A stretch of DNA of 37,381 nt from an uncultured Planktomarina sp. GTDB taxonomy: Bacteria > Pseudomonadota > Alphaproteobacteria > Rhodobacterales > Rhodobacteraceae. The stretch is taken from contig CAJJBP010000025.1 in assembly GCA_905182425.1 (NCBI GenBank), forward strand, positions 1 to 37,381, given 5' to 3'. This document shows, one piece after another, positions 1-7,468 of the stretch; position 1 is the stretch's first letter; each line of letters begins with the position of its first letter. A program made the translations under genes and the position numbers. Under the pieces are notes generated by a model. That model was given only the letters and a program-made list of their open reading frames with translations, made no database searches and was not told the DNA's origin.

Positions 1-143
1 TCCGTCAATTTACATACACTGTATTTCTGGTGCAACAACATAGGCTAATTCTTTCAACCAACCACGCCAAAGTTAAATGCATCGGGGCTCGATTAAAACA
101 CGCCAAAGCATCGTGGGTTGAGAACTATTAAGGAGAGACTAAA

Positions 144-1629
144 ATGGCTAGATTTCTTATCGTTGAGTGTCTTCAGGAGATCGCTACATTCAATCCACTA
201 CCATCAGAGTATGAAGAACTTTCAAATATTGAAAGGTGAGGAAGTATTTGGCCACAGGGGACTGAATACTGCCATCGGTGGAGCGCTGACTGTATTTGAT
301 GCCGAAGCAGAAATTAATGTTGTGCCTGCAATAACTGCAACCGCCGGGAGCGCCGGGTCCCTTTCTGCGAAAGGGTGGAAAAAACTATCGGCTGAAATAC
401 TTGAATCTGTGAAGTCAAATTTGGCGGGTGTTGATGGAATCTATGTTTCTCTTCACGGCGCTATGGGCGCCGACGGTGAACTAGATCCAGAAGGTTTTCT
501 GCTTGAAGAGATTCGACGGCTGGCTGGGCAGCATATCCCAATTGTCATCTCTCTGGATTTACATGGAATTCTCACAGACCTAATGATCAGACAAGTTGAT
601 GGCTTGACGATCTACCATACCTACCCACACATCGACTTTGCCGACACAGGCATGCGGGCTGCCAAACTCCTTTTGCGGATTGTTGCCAAAGAGGTAATAC
701 CGGTGATTACACGATGCGCCATTCCGGCGTTGGTTCGCGGGGATGAGTTGATTACAGAAACAGGCTGCTACGGCGATCTTATCTGCCAATGCCAGCAACT
801 CGAGCAAGAGGGAATTGTTCTTGCAGCGGGGATCATGATTGGAAACCCTTTTACAGACGTACCCGAATTGTGCTCGCAGGTTTTGGTTTTAACAGACGGC
901 AAAAAAGAGGCTGTGACCAGAATTGTTTTGCAACTGGCTCAGGACTTCTGGGCGCTCAGGCATCGTATGCAAAGTAAACTCATCAATCTTGAGACAGCTA
1001 TTAAAGAAGCAGACCTGATAGATGCTCCAGTCGTATTTACCGATGCGGCTGATGCGACTTCTTCTGGGGCATCAGGCGATTCAAATATAATTCTTCACAA
1101 GCTCATTGAAAAAAATTACTCCAGGCGTGTGCTTGCGCAAATTGTCGATCCTGTGGCTGCGGCAGCAAGTCATGCTGCCGGAGTTGGAGCTGAAGTTGGT
1201 TTACGTTTAGGAGGCGGTATCGATCTGGATCGTTTTGTTCCATTGCAGGTTAAAGCCAGAGTACGGCTTCTTTCTGATGGTACTGCTCGGTTAGAAACGA
1301 TGAAAAGCGCACTCAATGCAGGCCCAACTGCTGTTTTGGAATTTGAAAACATCACTCTGGTTGTGATTTCAAATAGTGTAAACCTGTTTGACAGGGCTAT
1401 ATATTATTCAAATGGTCTTAATCCCAAAGAATTTGATTTAATCATAGTCAAGTCGCCGCATACGGAGCACCACATGTATGATGCCTGGGTAGCGAGGAAT
1501 TTTAACATAGACGTTCCAGGCGCTACTTCTGCAAATCTAAGAAGCCTAGGTCACACAATATGTAATAGGCCAATTTTCCCACTGGATGATGACGTGGAAT
1601 TTATTGCAACCCCCAGTTTTTATTGTTGA
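144..1629 (+). CDS. MlrC-like M81 family metallopeptidase, N-terminal frameshift
   Basis: This is a member of the MlrC/M81 (DUF1485) family, about 495 residues once the frame is repaired, which is the normal family length. The best start is the ATG at 144, seven bases after an AGGAGAG ribosome binding site. It opens MARFLIVECLQEIATFNP, a typical family start, but this frame reaches TGA at 237-239. The downstream frame continues with GEEVFGHRGLNTAIGG and runs to 1629. Adding one G at about 235-237 joins the two halves without loss. Family blocks are visible: SLHGAMGADGELDPEG, VISLDLHG, YHTYPHIDFADTG, and near the end KSPHTEHHMYDAW. A reading that starts at the upstream TTG at 118 gives a poor N-terminus. 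Many relatives are labelled microcystinase C without evidence, so the substrate is unknown. Genes of this family in marine bacteria often sit with transporters; two DMT transporters follow here on the other strand. If the frameshift is real the product lacks its first strand and metal-site region. Confidence 0.8.
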
Positions 1630-1768
1630 TGTTCAACTCATGTTTGGAGCCTGCCCCATGCTACTCGAGGCACCGCCCTGTCGAACGGTGATAACCCATC
1701 CAAGAATCTGTTCGCCATAAAGCCTTAAGTGTTTTCACATTTTGCGGACAGGTATTTTTGCGAACCAT

Positions 1769-1903
1769 TTGAACAGTGAAGTGTTCTCCACTCTAAGAGA
1801 AGCACAAATCCTAATCGAATGGTTGCCACATCACTACAATACCGCCAGACCTCATAGCGGACTTGGGTGCCGCCCACCTGGGCATCGCTGTTGGTATGTT
1901 TAA
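1769..1903 (+). pseudogene. IS3-type transposase, C-terminal relic
   Basis: A 44-codon stretch ending in TAA at 1901-1903 reads LNSEVFSTLREAQILIEW, then HHYNTARPHSGLGCRPP. This is the conserved tail of the integrase core domain of IS3-family transposases (usual form: RDELLNGEIF..LREA...W..HYN..RPHSALGYRPP). The sequence just upstream in the same frame does not match the family and no start codon or catalytic DDE residues are present, so only the 3' end survives. It fills most of the spacer between the MlrC-like gene and the first transporter; nothing else was seen in 1630-1947. Confidence 0.75.
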
Positions 1904-1947
1904 TTTGGCAGTTATCCTTAGGACCCTAAGTAATGATGCACATACCC

Positions 1948-2844
1948 TCAGATATGTGGTGCAGCGCGCTTAGTGACCAGTTGTAGAGCGTTAACGCGTT
2001 CCCGGTGGATCATATACAAACCTGAACCAATTATTATAGCTATGCCCGCAAGGCTGATTGAGTTGGGAAAATCATTGAACACTAGGTAGCCCAGTAGTGT
2101 TGCCACAGGTAACTCCAAGTACTGTAGTGGAGCAAGCGTGGACGAGGGCGCCAAAGATAGCGCATAAGTCATCATCATATGGCTTAACGTAGCAAAAAAA
2201 CCCACCCCTAGCAGCCAAAGCCAATTAATTCCGTTTGGCCAGACTAATTCAAGAAATTCAAAACCTGCGCCTTGGCCAAAAGCAAGCATCGGTAGACACA
2301 GTAAACTTGCAAACGTGCCAGTATGAAACTGTAAAGTTATGGGATGCATTTGGCGGGATAAACTACGCGTGACCATTATATAGCAGGCAAACCCAACGGC
2401 TGTAGCTACTGGAAAAAAAGCTACAGCACCGAAGGCTGAAAAGCTGGGTTGGATTACCAACAAAACGCCTATAAATCCCACTGCTGCGGCTCCCACGCGA
2501 CGAGGGCCAACTTCCTCTTTCAGGTAAAATTTCCCCACCAGTAGCACGATGAAGGGTGCAACAAATACGATTGCCAACGCATCGGCCAATGGCATGACGC
2601 GGATGGCCGCAATGAAGCAAAATGTTGATGTTAATAAAAAGGTCGCGCGCAACAACATTGCCAACCATTGTTTGCGTGCCACTTTGAAAGGTAACCCCAT
2701 GAGCCAAACAACCGGCGCCATAAGTACGCATTGCACAATAAATCGTGCAGCGGTGATCTGCCCCACGGCTATAGTGCCAGAAGCCAACTTGGCCGCTACA
2801 TCCAGCAAGGGTGCTGTAATGCAGAACCCCAGCATCAGGAACAC
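1948..2844 (-). CDS. DMT superfamily transporter (EamA family)
   Basis: An inner-membrane permease of the drug/metabolite transporter superfamily, about 298 residues with roughly ten hydrophobic segments in two EamA repeats (about residues 1-130 and 140-285). The substrate cannot be read from the sequence. The first repeat ends in the usual APFIVLLVG..LKEEVG.RR block and the second in LEL.VATLLGYLVFND. The reported start is a GTG at 2844 with no clear ribosome binding site. Upstream on the same strand an ATG at 2896 (MSNNN...) is in another frame, and the GTG frame upstream reads LTHPPLINVLAG, which looks like the missing start of the first membrane helix. One extra base near 2880 would therefore explain the mismatch. 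It reads leftward in the same direction as the second DMT gene at 2991-3893 but lies 146 bases downstream of it, so an operon is possible but not shown. Confidence 0.85.
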   Translation of the reverse strand: MFLMLGFCITAPLLDVAAKLASGTIAVGQITAARFIVQCVLMAPVVWLMGLPFKVARKQWLAMLLRATFLLTSTFCFIAAIRVMPLADALAIVFVAPFIVLLVGKFYLKEEVGPRRVGAAAVGFIGVLLVIQPSFSAFGAVAFFPVATAVGFACYIMVTRSLSRQMHPITLQFHTGTFASLLCLPMLAFGQGAGFEFLELVWPNGINWLWLLGVGFFATLSHMMMTYALSLAPSSTLAPLQYLELPVATLLGYLVFNDFPNSISLAGIAIIIGSGLYMIHRERVNALQLVTKRAAPHI

Positions 2845-2990
2845 ACCAGCAAGAACGTTGATCAGTGGAGGGTGCGTAAGAATTGTTGTTGCTCATAAAG
2901 CGCCGTTATCGTTTCCTTAAACGCACGTCTATTCTTTAATATGAACTGTCAAAATTCATTTGGGGGCATGCGGTGTCTTCCTTGAATTAC

Positions 2991-3893
2991 TTAACGCTTA
3001 ATTTGAATTTTTGTATTGATACAGACTAAACCAAATATTACTAAGATTGCCGCTATAATAAACGTAAAATTAACTATCTCGTTAAGAAGTAACCAACCAA
3101 AAAATATGGTAAAAATAGGACTTAAGAAAGAAAAACTAGCCACACCAGAGGCTGGATAAATTGACGCTAGCCATAGCCAAAATAGAAACCCACCTGCCAC
3201 AACAACTATGCTCTGAAACAATAAGCCCCATAGGTGAATTATTTGAAAATCTCGAACTAAATCACCGAAAAACAAAGAGGCTACTAGCAAGATTGGAGCA
3301 GATACCATCACCATCCAAACAAGCTGCATTTCTGGTGGGACTTCTTTGAAACGTGTTCCCTTTACAAGATAGATAATCGTCGCCCACAAAATTGCTGCCA
3401 TTATGGCAAGAAAATCTCCAATTAATTGCCAGTTGTGAATGGAAAATGTCTCATCATTATTTGAAATTGCAAGTGACACACCTGCAAAAGCGGAAATTAG
3501 ACCAACAGATTTGAAAAAGTTCAGCCTCTCGTTCGGTAGAAAAAAGTGGCCAAAGACCGTGACCCAAATAGGCATTGAATAATATAGTATTGAATTGCGG
3601 GCTACGCTTGTGAAATCAAGGGCAAGAAATAATAACAGAAATTCTAAGGCAAAAACAATTCCAGCAAGAATGGATATACCCATTGTATCTTTTGAGAACT
3701 CTAGCTTCTTATTGGTTAGTTTAAAGTAAATGATGAGGAAAAAAAATGCCAGCAAGGATCTCAACCCTGCAAAAAAAACTGGGTTAAGCCCAGTGTTTAC
3801 AACCTTTATAACAACGTGATTTAAGCCCAGCAGAGCAGAGAGACTAATCAAAGCTACTGCTCCAAAAAGATCAATTTTTTCTTTTTTTTCCAA
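2991..3893 (-). CDS. DMT superfamily transporter (EamA family), AT-rich
   Basis: A second EamA-type permease of 300 residues with about ten membrane helices. It is not a close copy of its neighbour. The first repeat contains LLGLNHVVIKVVNTGLNPVF and the segment ARNSILYYSMPIWVTV; the second ends SFLSPIFTIFFGWLLLNE, a pattern common to this family. The start is the TTG at 3893, with a weak AAGAGA about six bases upstream. The substrate is unknown. Base composition is clearly AT-richer than the rhamnose or selD genes, with many A/T-ending codons and runs such as the A-rich codons after the start. That suggests recent transfer from an AT-rich marine lineage, although this is inference. The long AT-rich spacer upstream (3894-4309) shares the composition. 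Confidence 0.85.
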   Translation of the reverse strand: MEKKEKIDLFGAVALISLSALLGLNHVVIKVVNTGLNPVFFAGLRSLLAFFFLIIYFKLTNKKLEFSKDTMGISILAGIVFALEFLLLFLALDFTSVARNSILYYSMPIWVTVFGHFFLPNERLNFFKSVGLISAFAGVSLAISNNDETFSIHNWQLIGDFLAIMAAILWATIIYLVKGTRFKEVPPEMQLVWMVMVSAPILLVASLFFGDLVRDFQIIHLWGLLFQSIVVVAGGFLFWLWLASIYPASGVASFSFLSPIFTIFFGWLLLNEIVNFTFIIAAILVIFGLVCINTKIQIKR

Positions 3894-4199
3894 TTACAAT
3901 CTCTTGAGTTGAGTGGATGCATAGTTGCTGTAAAACAAAATTTCTAGATGCCTACAGTAATTGGATATGGAGTCTAGTATTGAGTTTTTCTTGAATTCCG
4001 GCGTCCAGTCAAAAAATTCTTTTTTATCGCAACCATAAAAATGATTTAAATAGCCTCAGCAAACCCCGGTCATACCTGCTATTTTATGCATACAAAAAAT
4101 CAGATGCTCTGTTGATAAGGTTAAAAACCTGGCTCGTATTGCTAACCACCAATTTTGACTGAATAAAAAATATATAGACACAAATAGTTTTTAATATTT
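3894..4199. other. AT-rich spacer, no gene seen
   Basis: No coding region is supported here. The stretch is AT-rich like the transporter gene beside it. It contains one small perfect hairpin, AGGTT-aaa-AACCT around 4119-4131, with no T-run after it. The promoter of the DUF411 gene begins at its right edge. Confidence 0.6.
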
Positions 4200-4228
4200 T
4201 TGACATGATCTCAGTGACATAATTTAAT
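4200..4228 (+). promoter_or_regulatory. Sigma-70-type promoter of the DUF411 gene
   Basis: A TTGACA box at 4200-4205 is followed after exactly 17 bases by TTTAAT at 4223-4228. The predicted start of transcription, about 4235, leaves a leader of about 75 bases before the ATG at 4310. This is the best match to a housekeeping promoter noticed in the window. Confidence 0.6.
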
Positions 4229-4309
4229 TTGCATCGGCTTAAGAACTGCTATGGATGTGTTTGCAAACTGTACTAACTAAGTACCTCATAAGGCATTACG
4301 AAAGGGTCA

Positions 4310-4807
4310 ATGGTGAGAAGCAAAGAATCGTTTAGCCGACGGCAATTGTTAATATTTGCATCAAATTCAATAGTTGCTGCTCCGTTGGCTGCCCTAGCGG
4401 GCGGCACTTTCCCTGATATTCACGTAATTAAAAACCCACAGTGTGGTTGCTGCACTGCGTGGATCAAAATTTTGATAGACAAAGGCTTCAATGTTACTTC
4501 AGAAGATCGCTCTGGTAGCCTTTTAACTGAATTTAAGATCGAGAGTGGCGTCCCCAACTATATGATGTCCTGTCATACCGCTAAAATTGATGGGTACTTC
4601 ATCGAAGGACACGTTCCAGCCAGCGAAATAAAACGCCTCATGGCAGACCGCCCTGATGCTTTAGGACTAGCCGTACCAGCAATGCCTTACGGCTCGCCTG
4701 GGATGGGACCTGAAGATGAGCGTGAAGCCTACGATGTGTATATAATCAGCGCTGATGGTACAGCAGAAGTGTTCCAACATTATGCTGAAGCCGGAATATC
4801 GGTTTAA
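4310..4807 (+). CDS. DUF411 metal-binding protein, exported
   Basis: A 165-residue DUF411 protein, a family often found in copper and heavy-metal gene sets. The N-terminus carries SRRQLLIF followed by a hydrophobic stretch ending in AALAGG, which resembles a twin-arginine-like or Sec signal, so the mature protein should be periplasmic. The DUF411 core runs from about residue 35 to 160. It holds the thioredoxin-like NPQCGCCTAW site (Cys45, Cys47, Cys48), a second SCH pair (Cys88, His89), His101 in EGHVPASEI, and the closing MPYGSPGM motif. These Cys, His and Met residues are the probable metal ligands. The AAAGGG ribosome binding site sits very close to the ATG. It is convergent with the cytochrome c and sialidase-fold genes, a neighbourhood that fits metal handling. 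The exact metal is inference. Confidence 0.85.
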   Translation: MVRSKESFSRRQLLIFASNSIVAAPLAALAGGTFPDIHVIKNPQCGCCTAWIKILIDKGFNVTSEDRSGSLLTEFKIESGVPNYMMSCHTAKIDGYFIEGHVPASEIKRLMADRPDALGLAVPAMPYGSPGMGPEDEREAYDVYIISADGTAEVFQHYAEAGISV

Positions 4808-5199
4808 GACTGCACGACTAACCATCTAATTCCCCAGAGCCCACATTCGGCACCCCGACGCGACCAGATTTCAACAGTATTCTTGGGTAGTATCGTGGTC
4901 TTTTTTATTTCCGATCAAGGCTACGGGACAAAACATTTAACAAACAGGATAAATAATACCTACAAAAAGCGCATTAGTAGCGATGACACACGTTGTACTG
5001 CTCCCAAACTTGTAGGATCTTTTAAAACCCCTCCCGCAGTAAATGGCAAATTCCTGCTCATTATTTCTTCGGAAGATTAGATTATGGTCATTGATGTATT
5101 TCCTCCATTTGATCCCTACGCAGGAATCCAAGAAGAACAAAAATGTAAATACAGTGGCGAGATAAAGCGATATCAAATATATTTTGATGGCGGTTCTCG
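4808..5199. other. Spacer, no convincing gene
   Basis: Short open frames exist on both strands. The longest, on the minus strand from 5176 to 4937 (79 codons), has a hydrophobic start (MISLYLATVFTFLFFLDSC) and lies just 23 bases after the stop of the sialidase-fold gene, in the same direction. It matches no family I recognise, has no clear ribosome binding site, and its later part looks like ordinary spacer translation. I do not call it as a gene. Confidence 0.5.
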
Positions 5200-6417
5200 T
5201 TAGTCTGACAGGTCCAACACAACCATACGAATGGTACTAAAACCAGCTTCAGAATCGATCGGTTGGGTCCATGCTAAATAAATTGTGTCACCGCTGCGCG
5301 CCAATTTTGGAAAATTGAAGGAGCCAGACGCCGCGTGCTCAGTGATGGTTTGCCGAGCTACACATCCATCGTTCTTTGTGGCACGGCACAACATGAGCAC
5401 CTCACCGTCACTGGTCCATTCCACCCAAGAAATTAGCGCCTCACCCGTTGCTAGCATCAACGTGCCTACACGGCCGACACTTTTGCCGCTATCCACTTGA
5501 AACGCGGGTCCAAACGTGACCCCGGAATCTTCTGAAAATGCAACTTTGATCGTGGCGATGTTGTCAGCACCTGTGAACCAAGCTACGACAGCATCAGTTG
5601 CTTGCGCATCAATTGCTGGGCCATTTACAGGACATCCGGAAATTTCCCAACCGTCTGCATGGACATTTACAGGACCAGACCAAATCCCATTGTGGCGTCG
5701 AACAATTGAAATATCGCGAATTTCATCGGCCGTACGATCACGGTAGGCTATTAGGACAGTTCCATCCTCCGTAATGGCGGCGCTAGTCTGACAACAAGAA
5801 CAGGCACGCAAGTCAAGCGGTATGTCTTTACCAAGGGTCCCGTCTTTGCCAATCGTCGTGCTGCGTAATTGTACAGCGTTACCAAAACTATCCCCAGGGC
5901 TTTGGCTGTTATATTCTCGCGCATCCAGCCAGACAGCAATCATTTCATCCCGTTCCGTGGGCAACAGCGTTAAAAACCCGTGCTGTCGCGTTGACTGATC
6001 ATCATGTGGTACAATTGGGGAACCCCAAGTTTGGCCTGCATCAGAAGATAAAGCAATATTAATGTCATAAGCATAAGGAATATTTGTATTTTCTTGCAAC
6101 CAACTGACCGCAACTGTCCCGTCATTGAAAGCTGCAACAGTTGGAAAGTCGGCCCAATTTACGAACAAACTGTTTGATGTGGTTATGGTAACCGGCCTTG
6201 ACCAGTTTCCGCCTTGAAGAGTTGCCGTCTTGACTGCAAAACCCGTTCCATCAGGTTCGGTCCATGACATAATGATACTGCCATCTGCAATCCCGAATAA
6301 TGCAGGCTCCATAGCGTTTATGCCAACAGGGGTGGCTATCTCTGAGACGTTATCAAAAACTTGCGCTGTTAGGACTGTTGGCAAAAATAAAAGGAAACAG
6401 AGAGACAGCCTTTTCAT
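5200..6417 (-). CDS. Secreted sialidase-fold (BNR) protein with CSCC motif
   Basis: A 405-residue exported protein with a six-bladed-propeller-like repeat pattern. The start is taken as the ATG at 6417 because it opens a clear signal peptide, MKRLSLCFLLFLPTVLTAQ; the frame is open further upstream but without a plausible start. Two Asp-box (BNR) motifs are visible, SSDAGQTWG (about residues 124-132) and SEDSGVTFG (about 295-303), with repeated W-containing strands between them. A CSCCQT cluster (Cys206, Cys208, Cys209) and a GCPVNGP segment are not features of true sialidases, and the catalytic arginine triad and nucleophile of a sialidase could not be identified. So exo-alpha-sialidase, the usual automatic name, is likely wrong for function. 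It follows a cytochrome c gene on the same strand and faces a DUF411 metal protein, so a periplasmic role linked to metal or redox is more likely (inference). Confidence 0.75.
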   Translation of the reverse strand: MKRLSLCFLLFLPTVLTAQVFDNVSEIATPVGINAMEPALFGIADGSIIMSWTEPDGTGFAVKTATLQGGNWSRPVTITTSNSLFVNWADFPTVAAFNDGTVAVSWLQENTNIPYAYDINIALSSDAGQTWGSPIVPHDDQSTRQHGFLTLLPTERDEMIAVWLDAREYNSQSPGDSFGNAVQLRSTTIGKDGTLGKDIPLDLRACSCCQTSAAITEDGTVLIAYRDRTADEIRDISIVRRHNGIWSGPVNVHADGWEISGCPVNGPAIDAQATDAVVAWFTGADNIATIKVAFSEDSGVTFGPAFQVDSGKSVGRVGTLMLATGEALISWVEWTSDGEVLMLCRATKNDGCVARQTITEHAASGSFNFPKLARSGDTIYLAWTQPIDSEAGFSTIRMVVLDLSD

Positions 6418-6617
6418 GGTATCTTGGTCGATTGAGACAGTGAAACCATTACGCTTTACTCCAATAAAATCTTGGGCAAAGCTACCCATCTCAGGCGGCA
6501 GAGCCATAGCTGACATTCCGCAAATAGAACCTTCTTGCTCTCATATTGCTCGTATTTAAGGCTCTGATCAACTCTTTTGGCGACTGCACCAATAGGTTTT
6601 GTCTGACTTCCACAGCA

Positions 6618-7043
6618 TCAGTGCGGTGGGTTAACGCTTTTCTGAAATTGTTGTTGACGTTTGGGCCATGTTGATCGGATGAAAGCGAGAATATCCCAGA
6701 TATCTTCATCTGAGATGACACCATCGAAAGCAGGCATCCCACTATTGAAATTGGCAATGCCCCTTGCCGCCAATGCCCCTTTCCCACCCAGCTTTGTGTA
6801 TTCAAACAACAGTCCATTATCGTGATGCCAAGTATGTCCTGTGGCATCATGTGGCGGAGCTGGCAGTACACCATCTGTATTGGACGACCGCCAGTTTGGT
6901 TGACCTTCTAGTTTCGCTCCATGGCAGGATGCACAGTTGTTTGTGTAGAGAGTTTGGCCAGAAACTAAGTTGCGATTGTCTAGCTCATGATTTGCTGATG
7001 CAAAAGTTGCGGAGACAAGCAGGATGGGACTTAGCCATTTCAT
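6618..7043 (-). CDS. Small class I cytochrome c, periplasmic
   Basis: A 141-residue c-type cytochrome. The ATG at 7043 opens a signal peptide, MKWLSPILLVSATFASA, preceded by a GGTGGACC ribosome binding site; the longer upstream reading is not protein-like. One haem site is seen, CASCH at residues 37-41, with the axial methionine in SGMPAF (Met103). The closing helix DEDIWDILAFIRSTWP is typical. A PPHDATGHTWHH segment (about residues 63-74) is rich in histidine and recurs in small cytochromes of proteobacterial metal clusters, as far as I recall. Its partner is not known. It lies 200 bases upstream of the CSCC sialidase-fold gene on the same strand and is probably co-transcribed with it. The 200-base gap holds no recognisable gene. 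Confidence 0.85.
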   Translation of the reverse strand: MKWLSPILLVSATFASANHELDNRNLVSGQTLYTNNCASCHGAKLEGQPNWRSSNTDGVLPAPPHDATGHTWHHDNGLLFEYTKLGGKGALAARGIANFNSGMPAFDGVISDEDIWDILAFIRSTWPKRQQQFQKSVNPPH

Positions 7044-7269
7044 GCTAGGTCCACCATCTGTGACAGGGAGTAAAGATTGCGTCGCGCGCCGTAACCTAAG
7101 TCCAAAACTCGCGCGCCTTTCAACGCTTCGGGAACAATCAATTCGCAATCATAATAATCCTGAATATTTCATGTTTTAAGGAGCCTTCTATCTAACTGAA
7201 CATTCATTGCTGAGCTAGCGTGGTAATTAATTTCGGCAAATGTGAGAAAAACAGACTGCGTTCATTTTG

Positions 7270-7385
7270 TTTAAGGGGTTACTTGGCCCAATCCAAACTG
7301 ACCAAGGCCCAGGGCCATGGACCGAGGACTCCGGATCGTGGGCCCTGCGCCATGAACCTGGTGCCTTTACTGGCTCAGTATTTGT
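7270..7385 (+). repeat. Dispersed GC-rich spacer repeat, copy C1
   Basis: This lies in the 425-base spacer 7044-7468, which has no gene that I can support. The core contains GGGGTTACTTGGCCCAATCC and GGATCGTGGGCCCTGCGCC, and it is matched by a diverged copy at about 18455-18570 and by a fragment at about 32288-32328. The stretch is full of GGCCC/GGGCC and so forms imperfect hairpins. It shares the words GGGGTT, CAGGCC and TGGACCG with the second half of repeat family A. Its origin is unknown. Confidence 0.55.
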
Positions 7386-7468
7386 GGGTCAAAAATGGAC
7401 AGTAACGATGGTCTAGCAAACAGTAACACCTCGGAAAATGACAGAATCAGCGTTTTTTCAGTAAAAAG

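Noticed and set aside
4937..5176. Minus-strand open frame of 79 codons with a hydrophobic start, just after the sialidase-fold gene
   Set aside because: No family resemblance, no clear ribosome binding site, and a spacer-like second half; a transcript would be needed to call it.
5200..6417. True exo-alpha-sialidase
   Set aside because: Asp boxes are present but the arginine triad and nucleophile were not found, and no sialic acid genes are near.
6418..6617. Possible small gene or repeat between the cytochrome and the sialidase-fold gene
   Set aside because: The open frames are extensions of the neighbours and nothing recognisable could be shown.
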